The notes under the pieces were generated by a model, which worked only from the letters and a program-made list of their open reading frames with translations, had not been told where the DNA came from and did no database searches. From positions 248,001 to 312,000 of the forward strand of contig NZ_JABVEB010000001.1 of the NCBI RefSeq assembly GCF_014323665.1: a DNA stretch of 64,000 nucleotides. Direction: 5' to 3'. This document shows, in pieces, positions 40,044 through 48,988 of this stretch. How positions within the stretch are numbered: position 1 is the first letter of the stretch; the number at the start of each line of letters is the position of its first letter. A program made the translations under genes and the position numbers. Origin of the DNA: Actinomadura sp. HBU206391. Lineage in GTDB: Bacteria; Actinomycetota; Actinomycetes; Streptosporangiales; Streptosporangiaceae.

Positions 40044-42362
40044 ATGCGACGAGTGGAGAGAATCGGCGGCGTACTGGTCCTGCTCGTCATCGGTACCTTC
40101 TTCATCGCCCTCGGCAGCCTGGACCGCGCGGACAAGTCCGCCAGCGTTCTCGGCGTCTTCATCAGCCTGATCGGCCTGGGCATCGGAATCGTGAGCTGGC
40201 GCGCAGCGCGTGGTGGTCTGGACCTTGACGCGGCGGCGCGTTCTCTCGCCGTCGAAGTGCGTGCACAGTGGGCGGCCGAAGAAGCCAGGATCGGGTCACT
40301 GTCCAGGCCGGTCCCGCTGCCCGTCCGGTGGTCCAGCACCGGACGGCCGGTGCAGGCTCCGCCGGAGGCCGTGCTCGGCCGGAACGTGACGGGCGCGCGT
40401 CCGGTCCGTCTTCGGCTGCGCGGCGACGTCGGCCGGATCGTCGAAGCCTTCCGGGCCCTCCCCCGGAGGCAACTCGTCGTCCTGGGGAAGCCGGGATCGG
40501 GCAAGACAGTCCTGGCGATGCAGCTTCTCCTCGATCTGCTGAAGGGACCGCAGGAGAACGAGCCCGTACCGGTCCTGCTCCCGTTGTCGTCCTGGAATCC
40601 CGAAGTACCCCTTCTCGACTGGATGACGCGCCGTATCCGGGCCGACCATCCGACGCTCACCGAGGACGTCATCTCCCGGCTGCTCACCACCGAGAGGGTG
40701 ATGCCGATCCTCGACGGCCTGGACGAACTCGCCCCTCACCTGCACGCGAAGGCCATCGACGCCATCGACCGCGCCGTGACCACCGGCCCACTGGTGCTGA
40801 CCTGCCGTGGCGACGAGTATGAGACGGCCGTGACGTCCACTGGCGCGTTCCTCAGCCGCGCCGCCGTCATCGAACTCAAGCCCATCAAGGCCACCGAGGT
40901 CATCGACTTCCTCGACCTCACCCATATCCCGGAAGACGACCGCTGGAATCCGGTTCGCGCCCACCTGCGCGCCCATTCCGACGGCCCTCTCGCCGAGGCC
41001 CTGTCGACCCCGCTCATGGCCGACCTGGCCCGCACCGTGTACGAACGCCGTCCCGCCGATCCCGCCGAGCTGCTGGACTTCACAGACCGTGCCGCGGTCG
41101 AGGACCACCTCCTCGATGCCTTCATCCCCGCCGTCTATGCCTCCGGCCACCCCCGTCGTGCGCGCCGCTGGCTCACCTACTTGGCGGAGAACATGGCCGC
41201 ACACGGCACCCGCGACCTGTCCTGGTGGCAGTTCCGGTCCCAGGTCGTCGCCCTGACCGTCGCGGTGTTGTTCTGCGCCATGGGCTGGTGGTTCCTGCGC
41301 CTGTTGTTCGCGCCGCCGCTGGCCGCGCCCGGTGCGCTCGGGATGGCGGGCCTCGGCTACTTCGTCGTCAAAGACGGCGTCTGGGCCGAAATTCACCGAC
41401 CGGACCCGCGAGCGATCGACCCGCTCGGCATGTTGCGTCGCCAGCGCCTGACGGCCATCGGTTCGGCGTTGCTGGCCGGGCTCGGAGTCGGACTCGTCAT
41501 CGCCGCGGTGGTGACGGTCGTCTTCGCCGCGAGCAGCCGCTCGGCGGGGCTGTACGCGGCCGTTTTCGGTTCGGTCTTCATGGCCGTGTCCGCTGTGAAC
41601 ACGCCCTGGGGGACCTTCCTGCTTTCGCGCCTCAGGCTGGCGGCGACGAGACGACTCCCCCTGCGGTTCACCCGGTTCATCGCTGATGCTCACGAACGCG
41701 GCGTTCTCCGGCAGGCCGGAACGGTTTACCAGTTCCGGCACGCCCGGTTCCAGGACCGGCTGGCACCCCTTCGGCCTCGTCCCCAGCAGCCCGAGGGCGC
41801 ACTGGACAGGGCGGAGGGTTTCTGGGGGCGCCAGGCCGGTCTGGTCGTAGCGGTCGCGTTGCCCGCGATGGTCCTCTTCGCCGTCCCCCAGGGGTACCGT
41901 CTCGACTACCACTCCGGAGCCGAACCACGTCATTACACTGCCGCGGACAATCCCCGCTGCATGGGTCCTGAATCGCTGAACTGCGGATTCGCGTTCGTCT
42001 GGGAGCTGCCGCCCGGCGCCGTCGTCACCACCACGTTGAAGGTCTCGAAAGGCCTCACCGAGCAGCCCGTCGTCGGTTTCCGCGGCACCATCGCAGCCGA
42101 AGGGTGCCAAGGGGCGGCGGTCGGGCTCACACTCGCGGGTGCCGGATCCGCCTCGGTCACCAGCAGCCGGTTCGGGGAGGCCCCACTCAAGGACCTCGCT
42201 CGGGGAATCGCCTCCAAGCCGACACGGCTGACGTTCACCCTCCGCAGGCTCGACAGCCGCCCCTGCACGGCCCGCCTGTTCTGGGACGGTGAAGGCCTCT
42301 CCTACGATTTCGCCTTCAAGCTCAAGCACAGACTCCGCGGTGATCGCCCCGCGGCCGAATGA
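40044..42362 (+). CDS. NACHT-domain NTPase with membrane segments
   Basis: 772 residues. Two N-terminal membrane helices (about 6-24 and 35-52) precede a NACHT STAND NTPase: Walker A LGKPGSGKTVLAMQ (148-155), Walker B VMPILDGLDEL (220-229) and the LVLTCRGDEY sensor region. A cluster of helices follows (about 395-415, 455-495, 500-515 and 590-612), then a C-terminal extracytoplasmic-looking beta region with two Cys. Bacterial NACHT proteins are often anti-phage or signalling proteins that oligomerise on activation. This one may be a membrane-acting effector itself. It is a single gene with no obvious partner. Confidence 0.87.
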   Translation: MRRVERIGGVLVLLVIGTFFIALGSLDRADKSASVLGVFISLIGLGIGIVSWRAARGGLDLDAAARSLAVEVRAQWAAEEARIGSLSRPVPLPVRWSSTGRPVQAPPEAVLGRNVTGARPVRLRLRGDVGRIVEAFRALPRRQLVVLGKPGSGKTVLAMQLLLDLLKGPQENEPVPVLLPLSSWNPEVPLLDWMTRRIRADHPTLTEDVISRLLTTERVMPILDGLDELAPHLHAKAIDAIDRAVTTGPLVLTCRGDEYETAVTSTGAFLSRAAVIELKPIKATEVIDFLDLTHIPEDDRWNPVRAHLRAHSDGPLAEALSTPLMADLARTVYERRPADPAELLDFTDRAAVEDHLLDAFIPAVYASGHPRRARRWLTYLAENMAAHGTRDLSWWQFRSQVVALTVAVLFCAMGWWFLRLLFAPPLAAPGALGMAGLGYFVVKDGVWAEIHRPDPRAIDPLGMLRRQRLTAIGSALLAGLGVGLVIAAVVTVVFAASSRSAGLYAAVFGSVFMAVSAVNTPWGTFLLSRLRLAATRRLPLRFTRFIADAHERGVLRQAGTVYQFRHARFQDRLAPLRPRPQQPEGALDRAEGFWGRQAGLVVAVALPAMVLFAVPQGYRLDYHSGAEPRHYTAADNPRCMGPESLNCGFAFVWELPPGAVVTTTLKVSKGLTEQPVVGFRGTIAAEGCQGAAVGLTLAGAGSASVTSSRFGEAPLKDLARGIASKPTRLTFTLRRLDSRPCTARLFWDGEGLSYDFAFKLKHRLRGDRPAAE

Positions 42363-42378
42363 GGCGCTGGAACACGCC

Positions 42379-42412
42379 AGGGCCGGGCGCCATCGCTTGG
42401 GCGCCCGGCCCT
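42379..42412. terminator. Bidirectional hairpin terminator
   Basis: Perfect 13-bp arms AGGGCCGGGCGCC/GGCGCCCGGCCCT with an 8-nt loop, between the converging NACHT gene (42362) and LLM oxidoreductase gene (42459). Confidence 0.85.
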
Positions 42413-42458
42413 ACCGAATGCCGTGGCCGTGGGGGTGGGTTTCGCGGCCGTCGGGGCC

Positions 42459-43508
42459 TTACTTGAAGGCGGGCATCAGCTCGTCGTGGATCAGGCGGAG
42501 CTGGCCGTCCACGTCCGGGACACCCTCCAGGTCGCGGCCGGTGAAGGACTTGACCAGGGCGGCGTCGGTGATCGCGCAGATCATGTGGTTGACGCCGGTC
42601 GGGGCGATGTCGGTCTCGATCTTGGCGCGCACCTCGTCGGGGGTGCCGGCGATCGACAGCTTCTCGGTGATCTCGGGGGTGGTCAGCTCGATCGCCTTGG
42701 CCAGGTCACCGTTGCCGATGGCCTGGATGATCGGGGTCATGTCCGCCGGGTCGACGCCGTTGCGCTCCAGCTGCTCGGCCGGCATCGCCGAGGCGTACAG
42801 GCCGACCATGCTGCGGGCCGCCTCCTTGGCCGCGGTCGAGTCGGGGCCGACCGCGAAGACGACCCAGGCGCCGATGTCGAGCGACCGCCAGTCCTTGCCC
42901 GCGCGCTCGGCGCCGATCTTGAAGTGCTTGACCGCGTACTCGTACGCGCCGCGCGAGTAGCTGAGCGCGTGGTGGACGCCGTCGGACAGCTCACCGGCCG
43001 CCTCGAACGACTTGGGCCCTCGCATCGCACCGATCTTGACCGGCAGGTGCTCCTGGACGGGACGGGCGAAGGTGAACAGGCCGTCGTAGGAGTAGAACTC
43101 GCCGTCGCGGGTGATGGCACCCTCGTCCAGCAGGGTCCGGACGACCGCGGTGGCCTCCTTGACCCGGGTGAGCGGCTTGGTCTTCGTCCAGTCGATCTTG
43201 TACTGGGCGAGCACGCCGAAGTTGCCGGAGCCCAGGACGACCTCGGCGCGGCCGCCGGTCAGCTCGTCCAGCGTCGCGGCGGCCTGCGCGATCAGCGAGG
43301 GCTCGCGCAGGGTCACCGCCGAGACGGACGGGCCCAGGCGGACCTGGGAGGTGTTCGCGGCGGCGGCGGCGAACAGCAGCCACAGGTCCTTGTGCCACGG
43401 CTCGTCGGCCGCGTACACCGCGTAGAACCCGAGCTCGTCGGCGAGCTTGATGGAGGCCAGCGAGTCCGCGACGGGGTAGTCAGGAAGCATGGCGTAGCTG
43501 AACTTCAC
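42459..43508 (-). CDS. LLM-class F420-dependent oxidoreductase
   Basis: 349 residues from the ATG at 43508, with AAGGAGACG upstream. It is a luciferase-like TIM barrel of the F420-dependent group: MKFSYAMLPDYPVADSLASI, DEPWHKDLWLLFAAAAANTSQVRLGPSVS, GRAEVVLGSGNFG and the C-terminal GTPDEVRAKIE. It lacks an FMN reductase partner, and FGD/MER-type motifs suggest F420 as cofactor. Codon usage is strongly biased to G/C third positions, suggesting good expression. A small GTGTGC...GCACAC repeat lies in its leader at 43525-43542. Confidence 0.9.
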   Translation of the reverse strand: MKFSYAMLPDYPVADSLASIKLADELGFYAVYAADEPWHKDLWLLFAAAAANTSQVRLGPSVSAVTLREPSLIAQAAATLDELTGGRAEVVLGSGNFGVLAQYKIDWTKTKPLTRVKEATAVVRTLLDEGAITRDGEFYSYDGLFTFARPVQEHLPVKIGAMRGPKSFEAAGELSDGVHHALSYSRGAYEYAVKHFKIGAERAGKDWRSLDIGAWVVFAVGPDSTAAKEAARSMVGLYASAMPAEQLERNGVDPADMTPIIQAIGNGDLAKAIELTTPEITEKLSIAGTPDEVRAKIETDIAPTGVNHMICAITDAALVKSFTGRDLEGVPDVDGQLRLIHDELMPAFK

Positions 43509-44068
43509 GAAACGTCTCCTTATGGTGTGCGCTCTTGCACACGGTCTGGGGATGTGTGGAGATCAGTGGTGCTGCGGTCTGGTTTGGGCGTCCCCTTCCT
43601 GCTCGTTCCCTGCCTGATCGCTGCCCAGGTCTGGGTCCAGCGTGTAAAGGTGGAGATCCAGGCAGTGGGAGATTCGCGGTGCTCGCACTGAAGTGATCTC
43701 AGGGAGAGTGATCCGGACAATCAGCCATTCCAGTTGTCGAGTTGCGTGGATCGGATAGGCACTCGGACAAACCACGGGTGCTGGAACAGGCGTGGATCCT
43801 CCGAGTAGAAGAGGTTTCACCACCAGATCTTCTTGACCGGAACGCTGAACGTGATCACCAATCGTGCCACGCCGGATGGATTCCCACTGTGGATCTCCTG
43901 AAGTCGCCCCGGTTCGATGGACACATCAGGGCCGCTGCCTCGCGCAAGATCTTCTCTCGGCACGTGCCGTCATGCCGCCCGCTCACGGCCATACCGTGCA
44001 GGGCTAGGGCGGTGCGCGGACCGAAAATCCTTGGCGATCCGTATGCCCGGTCGGCACACTCCTGGGCT
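43509..44068. other. Intergenic region without recognised genes
   Basis: About 560 bases with lower coding bias. A GTGTGC-GCTCTT-GCACAC palindrome (43525-43542) lies in the leader of the LLM gene. Open frames here have no ribosome sites or family features. It is probably promoter DNA plus decayed sequence next to the broken gene at 44069. Confidence 0.5.
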
Positions 44069-44543
44069 ATGGGGAGCGACATACACGGCTTCGTGGAGTG
44101 CCGCGCCACCTACCGGATGCTCGATGATGACGACGACGTCGGCTGGGAGGCGGGGATCGAGCTGCCTGTACAGCAGCCGCCAGTACGACGCGGAAGTGGC
44201 GCGGGTCGACTGGGACGAGCCCGCCGAAGAGGTGGACGAGCGCGTGCACGAGTTCGCGCTCAAGCCTGGTCGAGGCTGGGTTCTGGTCGGCAAGTCGTTC
44301 CGCGATCGGGGCGGCCGGTCCGGGGGTGACGAGTGGCGGGTGGGCGACGAGCTCTACCGCGTCGTGCGGATGACACAAAGGGACGCCGTGCCGGAACACG
44401 GCGAGTGGGCGCCGGTCTGGACCGTCATGAGGGCCCTTGCCGGCGTCCACGGTGACGGATGTCCGGCTCGTCGTGTGGTTCGACTGTTAGGGCCGGTTGC
44501 GTCCACCGAGGTGCATGTCGCCCGGCAGGATCGATGCCGGTAA
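44069..44543 (+). pseudogene. Broken gene for an MGSDIHG-type protein
   Basis: The ATG at 44069 opens MGSDIHGFVECRATYRMLDD, the standard N-terminus of a family of actinomycete proteins of about 160-200 residues. The frame is lost near 44165 (CTGCCTG). The next frame continues LYSSRQYDAEVARVDWDEPA, where relatives have QYDAFGCLFGVRN, so an internal segment is also missing. It then runs open to 44543. Both a frameshift and a deletion are needed to explain this. Confidence 0.6.
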
Positions 44544-44560
44544 GCGAATGTCTCGTTTAT

Positions 44561-45307
44561 TCAACGGAGACTCGGCGCCGTTTGGTGGGTGCGAGCGATA
44601 TCGCCTGAGCGCAGCATGGGTGGATACAGCAACCGGGCCGTGCCTCGGCGGTAGACGGCGGCGGGCCGGCCGGTCTCTGGTGTGCGGCGCTCACCGGTGG
44701 GTTCGAGGAAGTGCTCGGCGCGCGTCACCTTTCGCCGGAAGTTACTCGGGTCGAGAGGGATTCCCCAGATCACCTCATAGATCTTGCGCAGGTCGCTGAC
44801 GGTGAACGGCTCTGGGCAGAACACGGCGGCGATCGTTGTGTACTCGAGCTGCGACCTGGCGCGCTCCAGCGCCTCCTGCAAGATTTTGAAGTGATCGAAC
44901 GCCAGGTCGATGCGACCATCGAGGATCGAACTGACCGACGTCCAGCTCGCGTTGCGTGCGTCTGATCCGGCCAATGGGGCAGGCAGGTCCGGGCCGAGTG
45001 CGAGATAGGCGACGGTGATGACCCGACCGCGGGGGTCTCGGTCGGGATCGCCATAGGTGCGCAGCTGCTCAAGATGCAGGCGCCTTCCGTCGAGGCCGGT
45101 CTCTTCGCCGAGTTCGCGTAGTGCGGCCTGATCCAAGGTCTCGGCCTCCCGTATGTATCCACCGGGCAGTGCGGGCCGGCCCAGATATGGCTCCTTTCCC
45201 CGTTCGACGAGCAGCACCTGCAGGTCATCGCCGCGTACCGTCAAGATCACCAGATCCACCGTTACCGCCACGGGGCGGACCTGACCTGCGCTGATGTCAT
45301 TCGTCAT
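44561..45307 (-). CDS. NrtR-like Nudix regulator/hydrolase
   Basis: 248 residues. An N-terminal Nudix domain has LPGGYIREAETLDQAALRELGEETGL, a box with the key REL-EE residues retained. The C-terminal winged helix (FTVSDLRKIYEVIWGIPLDPSNFRRKVTRAEHFLEPTGERR) is that of NrtR-type proteins. NrtR uses an ADP-ribose-binding Nudix domain to regulate NAD genes; intact catalytic Glu residues leave hydrolase activity possible. No NAD biosynthesis genes are adjacent. It is divergent from the gene cluster at 45392 and could regulate it, which is inference. Confidence 0.85.
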   Translation of the reverse strand: MTNDISAGQVRPVAVTVDLVILTVRGDDLQVLLVERGKEPYLGRPALPGGYIREAETLDQAALRELGEETGLDGRRLHLEQLRTYGDPDRDPRGRVITVAYLALGPDLPAPLAGSDARNASWTSVSSILDGRIDLAFDHFKILQEALERARSQLEYTTIAAVFCPEPFTVSDLRKIYEVIWGIPLDPSNFRRKVTRAEHFLEPTGERRTPETGRPAAVYRRGTARLLYPPMLRSGDIARTHQTAPSLR

Positions 45308-45391
45308 CGCGTCACCCTACTAAAGGTCCCCTTGACCTGAACTCCAGCGCGACTTAAAGTCATTCCTACCTAAACCAGCGCTGGGAGCGAC

Positions 45392-47098
45392 ATGGGCAAC
45401 TCTCCCTTCTCGTTCATCAAGGATCTCCGGCCGATCGATCGCACCGGGGAGGCCACCCGCCACCTGTGCGCCGGGATGTACCTGGAGCGGGAGTTCCGCA
45501 ACACCGTCATCCGCCGCGTCCACAACGATCCGTATCGCAGCGTCGCTCCCTCCTATGGGTTCGACCTCGTGCCCGTGGTGCACCACGCTTGGCGTGCCTG
45601 GAGGTTCGAGACCGCTCAGGACATGATCGTCCTGTCGCTCGTCGTCTCGGCCTGCGTGCTCAACCCGTCGGTTGCTGTCACCGCCATCTGCTGCCTCGGG
45701 CTTTGGCATTTCGTTCGGCAGTTGCTCCGGAACGGCCTGGTCGTGCTGAAGTTCAAGGCGCGGAACGCATCCGATCGGTGGCTGAACCGAGAGGGAGGTC
45801 GCCGTGAAATCGCGAGCGCGGAAGAACACTTCCGGCTGCTCCGGAGCAACGCATTCCGTTGCGTCGTCTTGATCGCGTTACCTCCGCTGAGTATGGGTGC
45901 GCAGGACGCTTCGTCACACCAGGTGATGTGGTCCACGGCGGCCCTTCTGGTGCTCATCGCCGGCGTCGTGATCGGCGCGCGGATGTATCGGCTACGAGCC
46001 TTGGAAGAGTTGCGCGGAGCGATACCTCAGTTTCCCCCCGTGCTCAGCGACCGGCAGCGGCATATGCAGCGGCAGCAGGACGACCTCCTCGTCGTCTTCC
46101 ACCGGCCCGAGCCGAAGCCGGAGACGGACGGACACCCACGAGCCTCTGGTGAGGATGAGACGCCGAAGCTCTTTGCGGGCAGCGGCAGGCTCATTCACCG
46201 CTGGCAGCCGCCGATGACGATTCAGCTTCTGAAATCCGGCGAAGGAAGCATCGCCGAGCGTGAGCACACCGAACCGCCGTTCAAGGCGCATGAACTCGTC
46301 GACCGCCTCAAACAAGTCATGAAGACCATCGGCCATACCGCCGATCCGGTCCGGCTTCCAGGCTTTCGGGTGAATGATCGCGTGTACGTCTCAGAGATCG
46401 ATGCCGCGAGTGGCCGTGACAGAGCCCAGATAGAGGCGGGACGGAAAGACCTCAGCAAGATCATCAATGATCCGCACTGCGCGGCCCACCACTACCTGGA
46501 GGTGAGCGTCTCCAGCTCTGGAGAGCTCGTCACCACTGTCTTCTTGCGCGTGACGGTCAAGGGCCGGTCGCTCAGCCTCGACTTCGCGGCCTGCGCGCTG
46601 ACACGTACGCCCAAGGATTTTCAGGTGTACGGCACGTTCCCGCAGGGTGGGCCAGGCGCGTTGCTTCGCTTCGTCATCCACATGTTGTCCGACCTCCCCG
46701 CTGAGGTCGGCCGGCTATGGCGGCTGTACGAGGGCCTTCCGCTGATGACCGGCGCCGTGCGGACCCGGAAAGCCGGGCCGGCAGGCCACCGGCCCATGTG
46801 CGGGACACAGCCGAGCATTCGTGAGGAGAAGTCCGCCACATGGAATGACGCGAAACTCGATCACCCGGTCATCTTCGACCAGATGAAAATCATCGAAATG
46901 CGCCTGCTCAAGGCCACCGAGGACTTCTTGAGAATCAAGAACGTGGACACCTCTGCCTTCAGTAAGCGCGCCGAGACCATCATCAACGCGAGCGTGTTGA
47001 ACATGGGACAGATGGACGTCGTGGGCTCGGCCATCGGCGACAACGCACAGGTCAACCAGGGCGCCGCGCACGGTGCCCCCGAAGGAGCCCAAGCATGA
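45392..47098 (+). CDS. Membrane protein with C-terminal putative amyloid-signalling motif
   Basis: 568 residues from the ATG at 45392 (GGGAG upstream). Two hydrophobic segments (about 78-110) and two more (about 158-200) anchor it. A cytoplasmic region of about 330 residues follows, with no recognised fold. The last 36 residues carry SVLNMGQMDVVG and SAIGDNAQVN. The N-terminus of the next protein repeats this as GILNYGTSNVTS and SAVGDRPVVN. Matching short motifs at the C-terminus of one protein and the N-terminus of its neighbour are the mark of bacterial amyloid signalling pairs. The stop overlaps the next start (ATGA). Confidence 0.75.
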   Translation: MGNSPFSFIKDLRPIDRTGEATRHLCAGMYLEREFRNTVIRRVHNDPYRSVAPSYGFDLVPVVHHAWRAWRFETAQDMIVLSLVVSACVLNPSVAVTAICCLGLWHFVRQLLRNGLVVLKFKARNASDRWLNREGGRREIASAEEHFRLLRSNAFRCVVLIALPPLSMGAQDASSHQVMWSTAALLVLIAGVVIGARMYRLRALEELRGAIPQFPPVLSDRQRHMQRQQDDLLVVFHRPEPKPETDGHPRASGEDETPKLFAGSGRLIHRWQPPMTIQLLKSGEGSIAEREHTEPPFKAHELVDRLKQVMKTIGHTADPVRLPGFRVNDRVYVSEIDAASGRDRAQIEAGRKDLSKIINDPHCAAHHYLEVSVSSSGELVTTVFLRVTVKGRSLSLDFAACALTRTPKDFQVYGTFPQGGPGALLRFVIHMLSDLPAEVGRLWRLYEGLPLMTGAVRTRKAGPAGHRPMCGTQPSIREEKSATWNDAKLDHPVIFDQMKIIEMRLLKATEDFLRIKNVDTSAFSKRAETIINASVLNMGQMDVVGSAIGDNAQVNQGAAHGAPEGAQA

Positions 47099-48012
47099 AC
47101 GAACAGCCCAAGGTCAGCGGAATTCTGAACTATGGCACCTCGAACGTGACGTCCTCGGCCGTTGGTGATCGCCCCGTGGTGAACATCGCGTCTCAGGGCA
47201 CCGGAGATGAGTTCACGCACGATCGGCAGGACGGTGAGCGATGGGACGTCGGCGTCATCACGATCCTCCCCGTGGAGGCACAGGCCGTCCTACTCGCGCT
47301 CGGCCTACGGGAGGTCCAGGCCGGAGGGCTTCGTTTCTACGAAGGTGAGGTCGCGGCCCCCGGCCAACCGGTCAAGGTGGTCGCGACCCGGAGTCTCGGC
47401 CAGGGACAACGGTCGGCCATGGCGGCGTATGACAATCTGCGTCGGCACTATGACCCGAGGGTCGTCGTGCTTGCGGGCATCGGTGGCGGTACCCATCCTG
47501 AGGTGCAGCTTGGGGACGTCGTAGTGGCGACGCGGGTCGTCTACTACGACCTCCGGAAGTTGACGCCCGAGGGCACGCGGCACCGGGGCGAGGAGCGCGA
47601 GGCCCCGGCTGAAATCGGGCACGCCGTGAACTCTTTCTTCACCGACCACGACCCGGCCGAGTTCCCCACTGAGGATCCCGGCGGTACCAGTCGCCTCCTG
47701 TGCATGAGGAACGGTCCCATCGGCTCGGGAGAGGCCGTGATCGCGGACCGCGATGCTGAGACCCTCGAGTACCTGGCGCGGTTCAACGACAAGATCCTCG
47801 CGGTCGACATGGAGGCGGGCGGCCTGAGCCAGGCATGCCATGAACAGTCGGCCGGATCTGGGAAGTTGCACGGCTGGGCCGTCATTCGCGGCATCTCCGA
47901 CAAAGCCGGCGCCGACAAGAACGACGACTATCACCGGATCGCGTCCTGGCATGCCGCGGTGGCTCTCCGGAAGTTGCTTCCGTATTTGCGGGTCAGTTCA
48001 AGGGTGAGCTGA
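47095..48012 (+). CDS. Nucleosidase/phosphorylase-superfamily protein with N-terminal motif
   Basis: 305 residues. Residues 7-35 hold the motif shared with the upstream protein. From about 45 the PNP_UDP_1 fold begins: WDVGVITILPVEAQAVLLAL, VVVLAGIGGG, VQLGDVVVATRVVYYD, IGSGEAVIADRDA, and LAVDMEAGGLSQA with WAVIRGISDKA near the C-terminus. The Met-Glu of VDMEAGG and the Asp of SDKA are in the places used by MTA/AdoHcy nucleosidases for ribose and base contacts. It may cleave nucleosides or nucleotides as a conflict-system effector. Housekeeping nucleosidases lack such a motif-bearing tail. Confidence 0.85.
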   Translation: MNEQPKVSGILNYGTSNVTSSAVGDRPVVNIASQGTGDEFTHDRQDGERWDVGVITILPVEAQAVLLALGLREVQAGGLRFYEGEVAAPGQPVKVVATRSLGQGQRSAMAAYDNLRRHYDPRVVVLAGIGGGTHPEVQLGDVVVATRVVYYDLRKLTPEGTRHRGEEREAPAEIGHAVNSFFTDHDPAEFPTEDPGGTSRLLCMRNGPIGSGEAVIADRDAETLEYLARFNDKILAVDMEAGGLSQACHEQSAGSGKLHGWAVIRGISDKAGADKNDDYHRIASWHAAVALRKLLPYLRVSSRVS

Positions 48013-48243
48013 CGTACGGGGTCACGGACTCGATGACTTCGGTCGGTGAGGGCCAGGGAGTACTGGCGTTTGCGCGGGTCCTCCAGCGACACCTATAGCG
48101 TGTGCCGATGGGCGGGCCTGACCGCAGGGCGGTCGCGCTCCTGGCAGGCCAGTCGCTGATGGAGCATTCACCGCAGGAAATCTCCCATCGCGCCGAGCCG
48201 TCAAAGCCCCTACAGGCGGGTAAGAGAAATGCGGTGACTGGAC

Positions 48244-48975
48244 ATGGCTGAGAACCCCGAGGTGCTGTCGGCATACGTGGCCCATCTACGGCGGATCTGG
48301 GGCAGACACGGGTCACCGGGCGCGGAGCAGATCGCCGGCCGAACTCAGGGGCAGCTCTTCCCGATGTCAGCGCTCCAGGTCGAGGAGTGCCTGCGGGGTG
48401 AAACGATCCCCGAGAGTTCCCTGGAGCTCCACGTCTTGCTGTACGGGATCACGAATGGTTACGGGCGAGCATGGTCCAAGCGGCCCGAGGAGGCCGAACC
48501 CGAAGTCACGCCGGCGTTCCGACTATGGCGTGATGTCACGGGTGCGCCCGCGGAACCGGCCACCGCCCCGCAGCCCGCTGTGCACGACCACGACCCACAA
48601 CCGTCCGCACGGGGCGTCGTGGAGATGGCCGTCGAAGTCGCCACCTACCTGGGGGCCGCCGGCATCGGCGGGATCATCGGCAACCGAGCCGACTCCGTCG
48701 TGACACGGACCGCCTCAAGGCTGTTCCAGTCCGTACGGGACCGCTGGCAGAGCCGAGGAGCGGATGGGCATCTCAGCGAAGAAGAAGCCGTCGACGCCGC
48801 CATCGCCGCCGCGCTCGCGCACGACTATCACTTGGAGTCCCTGCGGGTGACCAGTGCGGAAGAGCGGTCTGATGGTTCCTGGCGCGTGTCTTTGGCCGCA
48901 CCCGGCCTTACTCTGCGTGTCTTGGTACCGACGGGCGATCTCGCCGAGGCCACCATCCTGATCATCCCCGAATGA
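48244..48975 (+). CDS. HTH-like protein with central hydrophobic helix
   Basis: 243 residues from the ATG at 48244. The first 80 residues (EVLSAYVAHLRRIWGRHG, then MSALQVEECLRGETIPESSLELHVLLYGITNGY) look like the degenerate XRE-type helical domain common in actinomycete signalling proteins. A Pro-rich linker leads to MAVEVATYLGAAGIGGIIG, which may touch the membrane. A small alpha/beta domain ends the protein. It lies 231 bases after the nucleosidase gene and may belong to the same system. Confidence 0.65.
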   Translation: MAENPEVLSAYVAHLRRIWGRHGSPGAEQIAGRTQGQLFPMSALQVEECLRGETIPESSLELHVLLYGITNGYGRAWSKRPEEAEPEVTPAFRLWRDVTGAPAEPATAPQPAVHDHDPQPSARGVVEMAVEVATYLGAAGIGGIIGNRADSVVTRTASRLFQSVRDRWQSRGADGHLSEEEAVDAAIAAALAHDYHLESLRVTSAEERSDGSWRVSLAAPGLTLRVLVPTGDLAEATILIIPE

Positions 48976-48988
48976 GAGCCTTTCCCCC

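Noticed and set aside
47095..48012. Housekeeping MTA/AdoHcy nucleosidase
   Set aside because: The N-terminal motif shared with the upstream membrane protein and the operon coupling do not fit a metabolic enzyme, although the fold is the same.
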